This document shows, piece after piece, positions 24,060 to 32,265 of a stretch of 36,959 bases of DNA. Source of the stretch: Novosphingobium sp. Lineage in GTDB: Bacteria > Pseudomonadota > Alphaproteobacteria > Sphingomonadales > Sphingomonadaceae. Position 1 is the stretch's first letter, and the number at the start of each line of letters is the position of its first letter. The translations under genes were made by a program, and so were the position numbers. Location: NCBI GenBank assembly GCA_027490345.1, contig JAIXYF010000489.1, positions 1-36,959 of the forward strand. Direction: 5' to 3'. The notes under the pieces are model-generated. The model was not told where the DNA came from. It saw only the letters and a list, made by a program, of their open reading frames with translations, and did no database searches.

Positions 24060-24983
24060 TCAAGCAAGGTCAAGCCGCGCCGCGACGCGGCCTGCCGCTG
24101 CATCATGCAGCCGCACCGAAACCATGAGGAGCAGATTGAGGCCAACTGAAAGGTAGATGAAATACCACAGCGGGCTGCCGGCAATCATCGAAAATCCAAG
24201 CAGAATGGCGCGGGGATTGGGCCCGAGATAGCGCAGCAGCGCAAGCAAGGGGCGTTGTTCGCGCTGCACTTCGGCGCGGATCTGCTCGAGGCGCGCGACA
24301 TCATCGCTGGCCATCGCGCTGGTTACGGCTGCATCGATACGCAGGGCATTGGGGCTCATCCCGGCTGCGAGCCGCAGGTATCCCGCAACAGCAACCCGCA
24401 GCAACCAGCCAAGCCCGCCCAGATTGCGGAACAGGGCTGGGCCATTGCTGTTTGCATTGTGTAGCCAAGGCGTTCCGTACGTCCAGTGCTGGTAGAACCG
24501 GCGCTGCACTTCGACATGGTTGGCCTGCACGATATGCCCGGCTCCGGCCGCCAGCGTCCAGAACCATGCCCAGCCTGAGCCCAGTTCGCGGGTCAGGACG
24601 AAGGCCAGCAGCACATAAAGCACGATATGGCTCACATAATCGCAGATCCCGTCGACCAGTTCGCCCAGCGGGCTGGAACGCCCGGTGATACGTGCAAGAT
24701 CGCCATCCGCGCCATCCACCACGTGCCATGACACATGCAGCAGCATGCCCAGCATCGCCCATAGCGGGCCGGATGTGCTCCAGTAGACCACCCCCGCAGC
24801 GACCACCATCGAGCCGCCAGCCACCGAGACCATGTTCGGCGTGATCGGCGTCGGTGCAAGCAGCCGCGCCAGCTGCCAGGCAAGCGGATGATATATGTAG
24901 TGGTTGAGCGCGTCCTGCAGCTCGCGCGCGCGCACAGGGCGCTTGATCGGCGCGCGCGCGCCTGAGGACGTTGAGGAGCTCAT
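24060..24983 (-). CDS. CDP-alcohol phosphatidyltransferase family protein
   Basis: A 307-residue membrane enzyme with the complete CDP-alcohol phosphotransferase motif between residues 90 and 115: DGADGDLAR, then G107, D111 and D115, in the D-x2-DG-x2-AR-x8-G-x3-D-x3-D pattern that binds two metal ions. About six hydrophobic segments follow from residue 50. The TPNMVSVAGG lead-in is typical. A C-terminal loop and final membrane segments (residues 240-295) extend beyond the minimal domain. ATG 24983 lies four bases past the nadA stop. The acceptor is unknown: inositol phosphate, diacylglycerol or a ceramide are candidates, given the inositol genes at 15285-17222. The 5' end contains two alternating CG runs. 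Confidence 0.88.
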   Translation of the reverse strand: MSSSTSSGARAPIKRPVRARELQDALNHYIYHPLAWQLARLLAPTPITPNMVSVAGGSMVVAAGVVYWSTSGPLWAMLGMLLHVSWHVVDGADGDLARITGRSSPLGELVDGICDYVSHIVLYVLLAFVLTRELGSGWAWFWTLAAGAGHIVQANHVEVQRRFYQHWTYGTPWLHNANSNGPALFRNLGGLGWLLRVAVAGYLRLAAGMSPNALRIDAAVTSAMASDDVARLEQIRAEVQREQRPLLALLRYLGPNPRAILLGFSMIAGSPLWYFIYLSVGLNLLLMVSVRLHDAAAGRVAARLDLA

Positions 24984-24987
24984 CTTG

Positions 24988-25977
24988 TTATCCGCGTATG
25001 CCCAGATCGCCTTGCCCGACCGTGCCGCTGGCCATGGCCAGCATGGCATCAAGGCTCTTCTTGGCATCCAGCCGCAGCGTTTCCTCGATCTCGATCCGCG
25101 GGGAGAGATCGCGCAGGGCGACGTAGAGCTTCTCGAGCGTGTTGAGCGCCATGTAGGGGCAGATGTTGCAGTTGCAGTTGCCGTCAGCACCGGGGGCGCC
25201 GATGAAAGTCTTTTCCGGCAGTGCCAGTTGCATTTGATGGATGATGTGCGGCTCAGTCGCCACGATCAACGTATCACCGGGGAAAGTTCGCGCAAACTGG
25301 AGGATGCCGCTGGTCGATCCAACGTATTCTGCGTGATCCACGATATGCGGCGGGCATTCCGGGTGGGCTGCAACCGGTGCGCCGGGATGCTGGGCCATCA
25401 GCTTTAGCAGCTCGGTTTCCGAAAAGGCTTCATGCACGATGCAAACGCCCGGCCAGAGCAGCATCTCGCGCTCGAACTTGCGATTGAGGTAGCCGCCGAG
25501 GTGCCGATCCGGCCCGAAGATGATCTTCTGTTCGGGCGGGATCTGCGCGAGGATCGTTTCCGCGCTCGATGACGTCACGATGACGTCGCTGAGCGCTTTA
25601 ACCTCTGTCGAGCAATTGATGTAGGTGAGGGCGATGTGATCCGGGTGCGCTGCGCGAAAGGCTCGGAACTTTTCGGGCGGGCAAGAATCCTCGAGGCTGC
25701 AGCCGGCATCCATGTCGGGCAGCACCACGATCTTTTCCGGGCTCAGGATCTTTGCCGTTTCTGCCATGAATTTCACGCCGCAGAAGGCGATGACTTCGGC
25801 ATCAGTCGCGGCGGCCTTGCGCGATAGCTCGAGGGAATCGCCCACGAAATCGGCGAGATCCTGAATCTCGGGCTTCTGATAGTAGTGCGCAAGGATCACG
25901 GCTTTGCGGTTCTTGCGCAGCCGGTCGATTTCGGCGCGCAGATCAAGGCCGGACAGATTGGTGGGCTGGGCGGTCAT
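24988..25977 (-). CDS. nadA: Quinolinate synthase
   Basis: NadA condenses iminoaspartate and dihydroxyacetone phosphate to quinolinate in NAD synthesis, using a [4Fe-4S] cluster. The 329-residue protein has VILAHYYQKPEIQDLADFVGDSLEL at the start, then FCGVKFMAETAKILSPEK, INCSTEVKALSDVIVTSS (Cys122), HPECPPHI (Cys208) and GNCNCNICPYMALNTLEKLY (Cys268-273), which supply the expected cluster ligands. The length fits the family. It starts the leftward pair nadA-CDP-alcohol transferase. No nadB or nadC is in the window. Start ATG 25977 is unambiguous. Confidence 0.97.
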   Translation of the reverse strand: MTAQPTNLSGLDLRAEIDRLRKNRKAVILAHYYQKPEIQDLADFVGDSLELSRKAAATDAEVIAFCGVKFMAETAKILSPEKIVVLPDMDAGCSLEDSCPPEKFRAFRAAHPDHIALTYINCSTEVKALSDVIVTSSSAETILAQIPPEQKIIFGPDRHLGGYLNRKFEREMLLWPGVCIVHEAFSETELLKLMAQHPGAPVAAHPECPPHIVDHAEYVGSTSGILQFARTFPGDTLIVATEPHIIHQMQLALPEKTFIGAPGADGNCNCNICPYMALNTLEKLYVALRDLSPRIEIEETLRLDAKKSLDAMLAMASGTVGQGDLGIRG

Positions 25978-26033
25978 AGGTGGTGGTCCCCTGATCGAAA
26001 GCGGGCAGGAACCCGCTGTCCTTTATTCGGCAC

Positions 26034-26774
26034 TTAGGCAGCGCCGGACCCATGGGCAATAGCCTGTGCGAACACCGCGACAGCAGGCGTCGCTGCCAGC
26101 AGCTGGATCAGGCCATGGCTTCCGGCAACGGCAACAATTGCGATCATCGTGCCGGGGTGAACACGGCCCAGAACTGTGGCATCATGGCGCGCCAGAATGC
26201 CAAGGAAGCCCACCTGCAAGGCGGCCTCCAGCCAACCGCCGCTAGTCTGGCCCAGCAGCGGCATCGGCAGAAGCCGCCCGAGCGCTGGTTCCATGAAGAT
26301 AACAGTCGCGCCGATGATGAGCCGCCGGTGCCACTGGGTGTGCTGGCGCATGATGACGGCGACGATCACCAGCAGAGCGAACACGATCACTTCGACATGG
26401 GTGAGCGCCAGGAAATAGGCATCCGTGAAGAATGGTGGGACGCGCCGCATGGTCAGCGCCATGCGGCCTGCGAAGATACCGAGGCCGACAATGGCGCACA
26501 CAAGGGCGAGGCTGGCCCAGCCAAGCCGGCGGTGCAGGCTGAGATTGCCACTGTCCGCTAGTCTGTTTTGCAGAACGAGCGTTGCAAGCCAGCCAAGCAT
26601 GGCGATGCCATGCAGGTGAACCCAGAACGGAGTCTTGAGCGGGTCCACGAAGCCTCGCAGGGCCCATTGAAAAAACCCGGCTACGATCAAGGCAGCAAGC
26701 GCGATGGCCAACCGGGTAAAGAAGCGCTGATCATCTAGATATGAAACACCAGGGTGGCTTGCGGTGAAGTCCAA
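26034..26774 (-). CDS. Polytopic membrane protein of unknown function
   Basis: A protein of 246 residues with about six to seven hydrophobic segments. Conserved-looking histidines sit at segment edges (PFWVHLHGIAMLGWLATLVLQN, LSLHRRLGWASL, LALTHVEVIVFALL, HTQWHRRLIIG). Such a layout resembles small b-type-haem or DUF2306-like membrane proteins, but I cannot name a family firmly. The start deserves note: the frame opens at a TTG at 26819, but a perfect AGGAGG (26780-26785) lies 5 bases before a TTG at 26774. That spacing fixes the start at 26774. It is separated from nadA by 56 bp and from the DUF4230 gene by 53 bp. Confidence 0.65.
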   Translation of the reverse strand: MDFTASHPGVSYLDDQRFFTRLAIALAALIVAGFFQWALRGFVDPLKTPFWVHLHGIAMLGWLATLVLQNRLADSGNLSLHRRLGWASLALVCAIVGLGIFAGRMALTMRRVPPFFTDAYFLALTHVEVIVFALLVIVAVIMRQHTQWHRRLIIGATVIFMEPALGRLLPMPLLGQTSGGWLEAALQVGFLGILARHDATVLGRVHPGTMIAIVAVAGSHGLIQLLAATPAVAVFAQAIAHGSGAA

Positions 26775-26827
26775 GATTTCCTCCTGAGCGCTCCGCCATT
26801 TTGCCTGCGCTGCCTGCAAACGATAGC

Positions 26828-27349
26828 TTACGGTTTTGGCACGTCGCCGTCGATAGGAACGGAAACCTTCACGTCACCAAAGCCGGCGACCTGCAGCGGG
26901 ATAGCAAGATTCTGGCGGATCGCATCCTTGGCAGCCGATCGGGCGAGGCCAAGCAGGACCGGATTTGCCGCCTGCTGCACGGCCAGTTGTTCTGCCACCC
27001 TGGTGTTGTCCCGCGTGAGCTTGTCTTGGGTGTCACGCGTGATCTGCACGCCCTCGCGGAGATATTGCGCCCGGGCTTCGTCGAGGTTTGGCCGTGTCAC
27101 GGTGAGGGGCGGGAGGCGCACGGTCAGGGTTTTGCTGGCCTGGTCCCAGCGCATCCGATCACGGCCAACTTTGCCGAGATCGACCGCATACTCGACCCGA
27201 GCCGGAATGACGGTGACCTGACGCGACGTCACAAGGCCAAAGAGGCGACTGTCGTTGCTGGCCACCACTGGCGCCCATTCAGCGCTGAACACAGTCAGCC
27301 GATCCTGTTTTTCGAAGGCGGTGAGGCTTGCTGCCAGTGGATCGTCCAT
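26828..27349 (-). CDS. DUF4230 domain protein with missing N-terminal anchor
   Basis: The 173-residue frame contains a DUF4230 domain of unknown function: DRLTVFSAEWAPVVASNDSRLFGL, then TSRQVTVIPARVEYAVDLGKVGRD, LTVRLPPLTVTRPNLDEARAQYLREG and a C-terminal AIPLQVAGFGDVKV. Homologues usually carry an N-terminal membrane segment. Here ATG 27349 has no ribosome site. The 24 codons before it, in the same frame, encode a hydrophobic WLLFPGTAAAAVWLAWLHW that looks like that anchor. There is no normal start codon in it, and an in-frame TGA (27422-27424) blocks extension. An ATG at 27419 is one base out of frame. The gene is therefore either started unusually, or its leader is damaged by a substitution or single-base indel. 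Confidence 0.65.
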   Translation of the reverse strand: MDDPLAASLTAFEKQDRLTVFSAEWAPVVASNDSRLFGLVTSRQVTVIPARVEYAVDLGKVGRDRMRWDQASKTLTVRLPPLTVTRPNLDEARAQYLREGVQITRDTQDKLTRDNTRVAEQLAVQQAANPVLLGLARSAAKDAIRQNLAIPLQVAGFGDVKVSVPIDGDVPKP

Positions 27350-27421
27350 CGGTGCCGGTTGCCAATGCAGCCAGGCCAGCCAGACCGCCGCAGCGGCGGT
27401 TCCAGGGAACAGCAGCCATGG
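27350..27421 (-). pseudogene. Orphan membrane-anchor codons upstream of the DUF4230 gene
   Basis: These 24 codons continue the DUF4230 frame and encode a tryptophan- and alanine-rich hydrophobic segment ending HWQPAP. No ATG, GTG or TTG occurs in frame. A TGA immediately precedes them, and a GTG-led frame lies upstream of that (27454). It looks like a remnant of the true 5' end. A sequencing error is an equal possibility. Confidence 0.4.
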
Positions 27422-27480
27422 TCAAACCGACAGATGCCATGCTCTTGGCCGCACAGGCAGCCCGCCAATGGGTGACTGGC

Positions 27481-28440
27481 TCAGGCGTTCACGGTCCATT
27501 TCTGCTCCGGTGCCTCGGGTCCACGCTTGATTCGGCCCCGTGTCTCAAGATCGATGAGATGCGCGAGGACTGACCGTCCTGCTGCACCAGTGAGCCGCGG
27601 GTCCAGTCCCTTGTACATCTGTGTCACCATTTCGGGGATCGTAAACTCAGCTTCTTCCAGCAGCCGCAGGATCTGCGCTTCACGCTGGCGGCGGTGCCCG
27701 ATCATCCCCCGCACGAGCTGCTGTGGCTTGGTCACCGCTGGCCCGTGCGCGGGATAATAGACTTGATCCTCGCGCAGCAGCAGCTTTTGCAGAGAGAGCA
27801 TGTAGGCGCTCATGTCTCCGTCTGGCGGCGAAACCACGGTTGTTGACCAGCCCATGACATGATCGCCGGTAAACAGGGCTTGTGATTCCAGCAACGCGAA
27901 GCAGAGATGGTTGCTGGTGTGCCCGGGGGTCGAGACCGCTTCCAGCGTCCAGCCGTCACCTGCAAGCCGCTCTCCGTCAGCCAGCACCCGGTCTGGCTGA
28001 TAAAGGGGATCGAACTCTGCATCCGCACGCGCACCGGATCCTGCCCCGCTGTCATCCAAAGCCAGCGCTGCACAACCAATGATCGGTGCACCGGTGGCAG
28101 CTTGCAGCGGCCGCGCTGCTGGGCTGTGATCGCGGTGGGTATGCGTGCACATGATGGCGACCAGCTGCTGGCCGCCGATAGCCTTGAGAATCGCCTCCAC
28201 ATGCCCCTCGCCGTTGGTATCAGCGTGACCAGGGGCACTGTTTCCCATCGGACCCGGATCGATTGCCACTACGTCCTTGCCACTGCCGACTAGATACGTC
28301 TGGGTCCCGTTGAAGGTGTAGGGCGACGGGTTGGGGGCCAAAACACGGCGGACGAGCGGATCAAGCTCGACGGCAAGGCCTGTGTTCCACTCGGACCGAT
28401 CGGGAATGCTGATGCCCGGCGCAGGATTGGATGATGACAT
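27481..28440 (-). CDS. MBL-fold metallo-hydrolase (LACTB2-like)
   Basis: A 319-residue metallo-beta-lactamase-fold hydrolase. The metal-binding motif THTHRDH is at residues 99-105 (His100, His102, Asp104, His105). Further ligands are likely in STPGHTSNHLCF and ALFTGDHVMGWSTTV, and PAHGP closes the site. The C-terminus (residues about 240-319; QREAQILRLLEEAEFTIPEMVTQMY to the end) is a winged-helix-like tail seen in LACTB2-type proteins, some of which are endoribonucleases. ATG 28440 gives the family-like start; the upstream 34 codons lack similarity. It lies 77 bp after rcdA on the same strand. Substrate is not predictable. Confidence 0.9.
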   Translation of the reverse strand: MSSSNPAPGISIPDRSEWNTGLAVELDPLVRRVLAPNPSPYTFNGTQTYLVGSGKDVVAIDPGPMGNSAPGHADTNGEGHVEAILKAIGGQQLVAIMCTHTHRDHSPAARPLQAATGAPIIGCAALALDDSGAGSGARADAEFDPLYQPDRVLADGERLAGDGWTLEAVSTPGHTSNHLCFALLESQALFTGDHVMGWSTTVVSPPDGDMSAYMLSLQKLLLREDQVYYPAHGPAVTKPQQLVRGMIGHRRQREAQILRLLEEAEFTIPEMVTQMYKGLDPRLTGAAGRSVLAHLIDLETRGRIKRGPEAPEQKWTVNA

Positions 28441-28517
28441 ACGTGCGGTATGGAGATTTTCAGGCGGAGGCGCAACGCTGCGTCCGGCCTTGTTGTGGCA
28501 GACCGCCCTAGGTCCGA

Positions 28518-29012
28518 TTAGGCGGTTGCCGCCATTGCACACGCCAGTCGCTGCCGGAGCCGCTCGATCGCGTTCCCGGCTGTCTGCGCATCACCGCGCC
28601 AAGCGCTTTCCAGGCGCTGGATGCGGGCATAGAGCCGCTCGCTTTCGTATACGCATTGCTGGGCCTCGTTGGGCAGGGTCAGAACCTGCAAGGCATCGCT
28701 GAGCGGGAAGTTGGCGACCAGTCTGCCATGGCGGCGCAACTGCAGCTCGCTCAGTTCGCCGGCGAAATAGGCCCGGTGGTTCAGGAGCCAGGCGAGGCAA
28801 TGCATGATCCTCGTCGTGGTTCGCAGTGCCTCGCAGCTCAGCTGCAAATGCAGCAGCTCGGCCTCCGGGTCGTCGTTGGCACCTACAAGCAAGCGTTGGT
28901 CATGGCCCTTTCGCAGCTTATCAAATACCGCACGCACCTCTTCAGCGAGCACCAGTGCCTCTGCATAAAGCGCCTCGATAATGCGCGGGTTAAGGTTGGG
29001 CGTGAGGGCCAT
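28518..29012 (-). CDS. rcdA: RcdA / DUF1465 family adaptor protein
   Basis: A 164-residue all-helical protein of the DUF1465 family, whose studied member is Caulobacter RcdA. RcdA is a proteolysis adaptor that works with CpdR, PopA and ClpXP to degrade CtrA, the cell-cycle regulator that silences the origin. Typical features are LYAEALVLAEEVRAVFD near the N-terminus, LSCEALRTTTRIMHCLAWLLNHRA in the middle, and RLYARIQRLESAW. The C-terminus is flexible and Ala-rich, as in RcdA. Start ATG 29012. It is leftward, followed by the metallo-hydrolase gene; a DUF465 gene lies 138 bp upstream. Family is confident; conservation of the CtrA role here is inferred. Confidence 0.85.
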   Translation of the reverse strand: MALTPNLNPRIIEALYAEALVLAEEVRAVFDKLRKGHDQRLLVGANDDPEAELLHLQLSCEALRTTTRIMHCLAWLLNHRAYFAGELSELQLRRHGRLVANFPLSDALQVLTLPNEAQQCVYESERLYARIQRLESAWRGDAQTAGNAIERLRQRLACAMAATA

Positions 29013-29150
29013 GGCAAGCGCATAGTCCTATCGCAACACCGGGCTCAACGGGGAGGCGCGGCTGCGTTCACCACGTTTTTGAACTGTGCCGGAACGATAC
29101 GGTCGCTGTGGGTGTGATCTTCCGGGTCAAGCCATGTCAAAAACCTATAA

Positions 29151-29348
29151 TCAGGCGATGATATCGGGGATCAAGTAGTCCTCCAGAAGCGTGATCTGAT
29201 CCTTCAGTAGCAACTTGCGCTTTTTGAGTCGCGCGACCTGCAACTGATCGTGCGCACCCGTTCCTGAAAGGGCGTCGATCGCCGCATCAAGATCGCGGTG
29301 CTCGATCCGCAGCATTTCCAGCCGCTTGCGCATCTCGTCTTCGGTCAA
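29151..29348 (-). CDS. YdcH family protein (DUF465), copy 1
   Basis: A 65-residue, highly charged, probably coiled-coil protein of the YdcH/DUF465 family: MLRIEHRDLDAAIDAL, then LQVARLKKRKLLLKDQITLLED and an ending LIPDIIA. The open frame begins far upstream (29522), but the family is short. A TTG at 29348 preceded by GGGAG gives the usual Met-Thr-Glu-Asp-Glu start. Alternative starts are ATG 29333 or 29375. Function is unknown. It is divergent from a second DUF465 gene across 296 bp and lies upstream of rcdA on the same strand. Confidence 0.8.
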   Translation of the reverse strand: MTEDEMRKRLEMLRIEHRDLDAAIDALSGTGAHDQLQVARLKKRKLLLKDQITLLEDYLIPDIIA

Positions 29349-29644
29349 ACCTGCCACTCCCAATTTTCGCCGCATGTCATCAAAGACTTGCTGCAGAACC
29401 AGCCCCCGGACAGGCCCGAACACGTCAACATCTTTATGCCAGCCCGATACGCAAAAACGCGCATTTCCTGCATTCCGACGCAGACAGGCTTGCAAGATAC
29501 GGTGATTATGGGAGCATGACAACGCGCCCGCTCAGATGAGTCGAGGCCGACACATCTATGCCGGCGCGTCAATTCGGCTTGAACTCTCGGTAGCAATCCT
29601 GCCGCCGAAGCCAGCCGTGTGAGGTGTCCTGAGGAGGTTGCCGC

Positions 29645-29812
29645 ATGGAACTGTCGCATATCAGCGCTCTTGAATCCAAACACGCAGGTCTTGAACGGCG
29701 TATTGCCGAAGAGAGTACCCGCCCCCTTCCGAATGACGCGGTGATCAAAGAACTCAAGCGACGCAAACTGCGAATCAAGGAAGAGCTTTCGCTGATCCAG
29801 CAGGTTCACTGA
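29645..29812 (+). CDS. YdcH family protein (DUF465), copy 2
   Basis: A 55-residue protein with the same plan as the divergent copy: ESKHAGLERRIAEES, then a variable loop, then IKELKRRKLRIKEELSLIQQ. GAGGAGG sits at ideal spacing before ATG 29645, so translation is well supported despite its small size. It is likely a helical hairpin; function unknown. It ends 179 bp before ptsP on the same strand and could be cotranscribed with it. Confidence 0.88.
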   Translation: MELSHISALESKHAGLERRIAEESTRPLPNDAVIKELKRRKLRIKEELSLIQQVH

Positions 29813-29991
29813 AACCGATTGTGCGGCTGGGCGTGCCGGAAATGGCCGGCCGCCCTGCTGCAACACTCTTACCCTAGCGGTGCCGTCTCCTGCGTGACAA
29901 ACAAGGGGCATCGAACCGCTTGGATACGAATTCATGACAGCTGCTGGCGCAGCAGTTTGCAAACCGGTCCGTCTGCGCTAGGCCTACTAAT

Positions 29992-32265
29992 ATGATCACC
30001 GCCGCTGCTGCTGCCCGCGCGATCCTGACTTCCCTTCACGAAGTCATGGCATCCCGCGCCGGTGCGCAGGCAAAACTAAACCGTATCGTCGACGTTATTG
30101 GCGAAAAGCTCGATAGCGAAGTCTGCTCTATCTACCTTCTGCGTGAAGGGATGCTGGAACTGTTTGCCACACGCGGCCTCAATCAGGCTGCGGTCCACGT
30201 GACTCGCATGGCGGTAGGCGAGGGTCTGGTTGGCACGATCGCGGCGAATATTGAAACGCTTAACCTCGCTGAAGCCGCAGCCCACCCCGATTTTGCCTTT
30301 TTCCCGGAAACCGGTGAAGAGCGCTTTCATTCGTTTGCCGGTGTACCGATCGTGCGCCGAGCGCGTGCTGTGGGCGTGCTTGGTGTCCAGCATGTCGAGC
30401 CGCGGCGGTATGAAGAGGTAGAGATCGAAGCCCTGCAGACCGTGGCAATGGTGCTTTCCGAACTGATCGCCAATGCCGATCTGATTGATGAAGAAGATGC
30501 CCTGGGTGCCGATGCTCATCTCACGGGCCACGAGCGAATTCCGGGGCTGACGCTGGTGAAGGGTCTCGCCAGTGGCATAGCCGTCTTTCATCAGCCCCGC
30601 GTGACAATCGAGCATGTGGTTGCCGAAGATACTGAAGCAGAGCGCCAAAGGGTCTATCTCGCGTTTGACAAGATGCGCGAGCAAATCGACCGCATGGCTA
30701 GCCAAGCCGAGTTCGGCATGGGGGGGGAACACGAGGAGGTCCTCGAGACCTATCGCATGTTCGCTTACGATGAAGGCTGGAGCCGCCGGATCAATGAAGC
30801 AATTGATTCGGGATTGACGGCAGAAGCTGCGATCGAGCGGGTGCAACAGCGCACGCGGATGCGGATGCGGCAGATCGACGATCCGCTGCTGGCTGATCGC
30901 ATGCACGATCTTGAGGATCTCTCGAACCGCTTGCTGCGCATTGTTTCAGGTCAGCTGGGAACAGCAGCAAGTCTTGGCCTCAAAGGCGATGCCATCCTGA
31001 TTGCCCGCAATCTGGGGCCGGCCGAACTGCTCGAATATGATCGGCGCCGTCTGAAAGGGGTCATTCTCGAGGAGGGATCGCTTACCGCGCACGTCGTGAT
31101 TGTCGCGCGTGCCATGGGCATCCCGGTCGTCGGTCGGATCCGCGCCCTTCGCGCCAAGGTGCGTGAGGGTGACCATTTGCTGCTGGATGGCGATCAGGGC
31201 GTGGTTGATATCCGGCCCGCTCCCACTCTGATTGAAGCTTTCGAGGCGCGATTTGCTCGCAATCGTGAGCGGCAGGCGCTCTATGCCGCACTTCGCGATG
31301 TCGAGCCCGTCTCGGCAGACGGACAGCGCGTCCATGTCATGATCAACGCTGGTTTGCGCGATGACATGCCAATGCTCAATCTGACCGGAGCAGACGGCAT
31401 CGGTTTGTTTCGCACAGAGTTTCAGTTTCTCGTCTCGGCCACATTGCCTGCGCGCGAGCGGCAGACGCGGCTCTATCGGGACGTGCTCGATGCTGCCGGA
31501 GATCGCCCCGTAGTCTTTCGCACGGTCGATATCGGCGGCGACAAGGTGCTTCCTTATCTTCGGCATAACGATGGCGAGACCGAAGAGAACCCCGCCATGG
31601 GCTGGCGCGCGCTGCGCGTGGCGCTTGAACGGGACGGGCTCCTCAAGGTGCAGGCGCGGGCCTTGCTGGAAGCCGCCGGTGGCCGCACCCTCAACGTTAT
31701 GTTTCCGATGGTTACCGAGCCATGGGAGTTTGATGCCGCGAAAGCCGTGTTCGAGAGCCAGCTGGCTTTTCTCAAGCGACAGAAGAAGCTTCTGCCAGAT
31801 GCCATTCGATATGGTGCGATGCTTGAAGTGCCAGCGCTTGCCGAATGGCTTGATGTACTGGCACCCCGCCTGTCCTTCCTCTCGATCGGCACCAATGACC
31901 TGACCCAGTTCTTGTTTGCCGCGGACCGTGCAAATCCGAAGTTGGCGGAACGGTACGACTGGCTCTCGCCAGCGATTCTGCGATTTCTTCGGCGTGTCAT
32001 GGTCGCGGTGGGGCCCGCGGGTACAGACGTGACCGTATGCGGCGAAATGGGAGGACGAAGGCTGGAGGCGCTGGCGCTGCTCGGGATTGGCATCACTCGG
32101 CTTTCGATCACCCCGGCTGCGGTCGGTCCTATCAAGGAACTTGTCCGAAAAGTCGATCTGCCATCCATTCGTGCAGCCATGAGCGGCTGGCTGGCAAACC
32201 CACCGGCAAATCTGCGCGCCGAAATTGCTGCCTGGGCTACAGCGCGCGGGATAGATTTTGATTGA
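29992..32265 (+). CDS. ptsP: PEP-protein phosphotransferase EI-Ntr
   Basis: PtsP starts the nitrogen phosphotransferase chain by taking phosphate from PEP. The 757-residue protein has an N-terminal GAF domain (residues about 25-165; VCSIYLLREGMLELFATRGL, VGEGLVGTIA, SFAGVPIVRRARAVGVLGVQH), which senses glutamine in studied members. A PTS enzyme I domain follows (from about 185), then the swivelling domain with GSLTAHVVIVARAMGIP (phospho-His367). The PEP-utilizing barrel has GLFRTEFQFL (Arg474) and VCGEMG (catalytic Cys683). Size matches EI-Ntr. Its partner ptsN is at 8474; NPr (ptsO) is not in the window. In Caulobacter this chain feeds nitrogen status to ppGpp and cell-cycle control. Confidence 0.97.
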   Translation: MITAAAAARAILTSLHEVMASRAGAQAKLNRIVDVIGEKLDSEVCSIYLLREGMLELFATRGLNQAAVHVTRMAVGEGLVGTIAANIETLNLAEAAAHPDFAFFPETGEERFHSFAGVPIVRRARAVGVLGVQHVEPRRYEEVEIEALQTVAMVLSELIANADLIDEEDALGADAHLTGHERIPGLTLVKGLASGIAVFHQPRVTIEHVVAEDTEAERQRVYLAFDKMREQIDRMASQAEFGMGGEHEEVLETYRMFAYDEGWSRRINEAIDSGLTAEAAIERVQQRTRMRMRQIDDPLLADRMHDLEDLSNRLLRIVSGQLGTAASLGLKGDAILIARNLGPAELLEYDRRRLKGVILEEGSLTAHVVIVARAMGIPVVGRIRALRAKVREGDHLLLDGDQGVVDIRPAPTLIEAFEARFARNRERQALYAALRDVEPVSADGQRVHVMINAGLRDDMPMLNLTGADGIGLFRTEFQFLVSATLPARERQTRLYRDVLDAAGDRPVVFRTVDIGGDKVLPYLRHNDGETEENPAMGWRALRVALERDGLLKVQARALLEAAGGRTLNVMFPMVTEPWEFDAAKAVFESQLAFLKRQKKLLPDAIRYGAMLEVPALAEWLDVLAPRLSFLSIGTNDLTQFLFAADRANPKLAERYDWLSPAILRFLRRVMVAVGPAGTDVTVCGEMGGRRLEALALLGIGITRLSITPAAVGPIKELVRKVDLPSIRAAMSGWLANPPANLRAEIAAWATARGIDFD

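Noticed and set aside
30190..30210. CACGTG core resembling a parS site
   Set aside because: It lies inside ptsP coding sequence and flanking bases do not match the ParB consensus.
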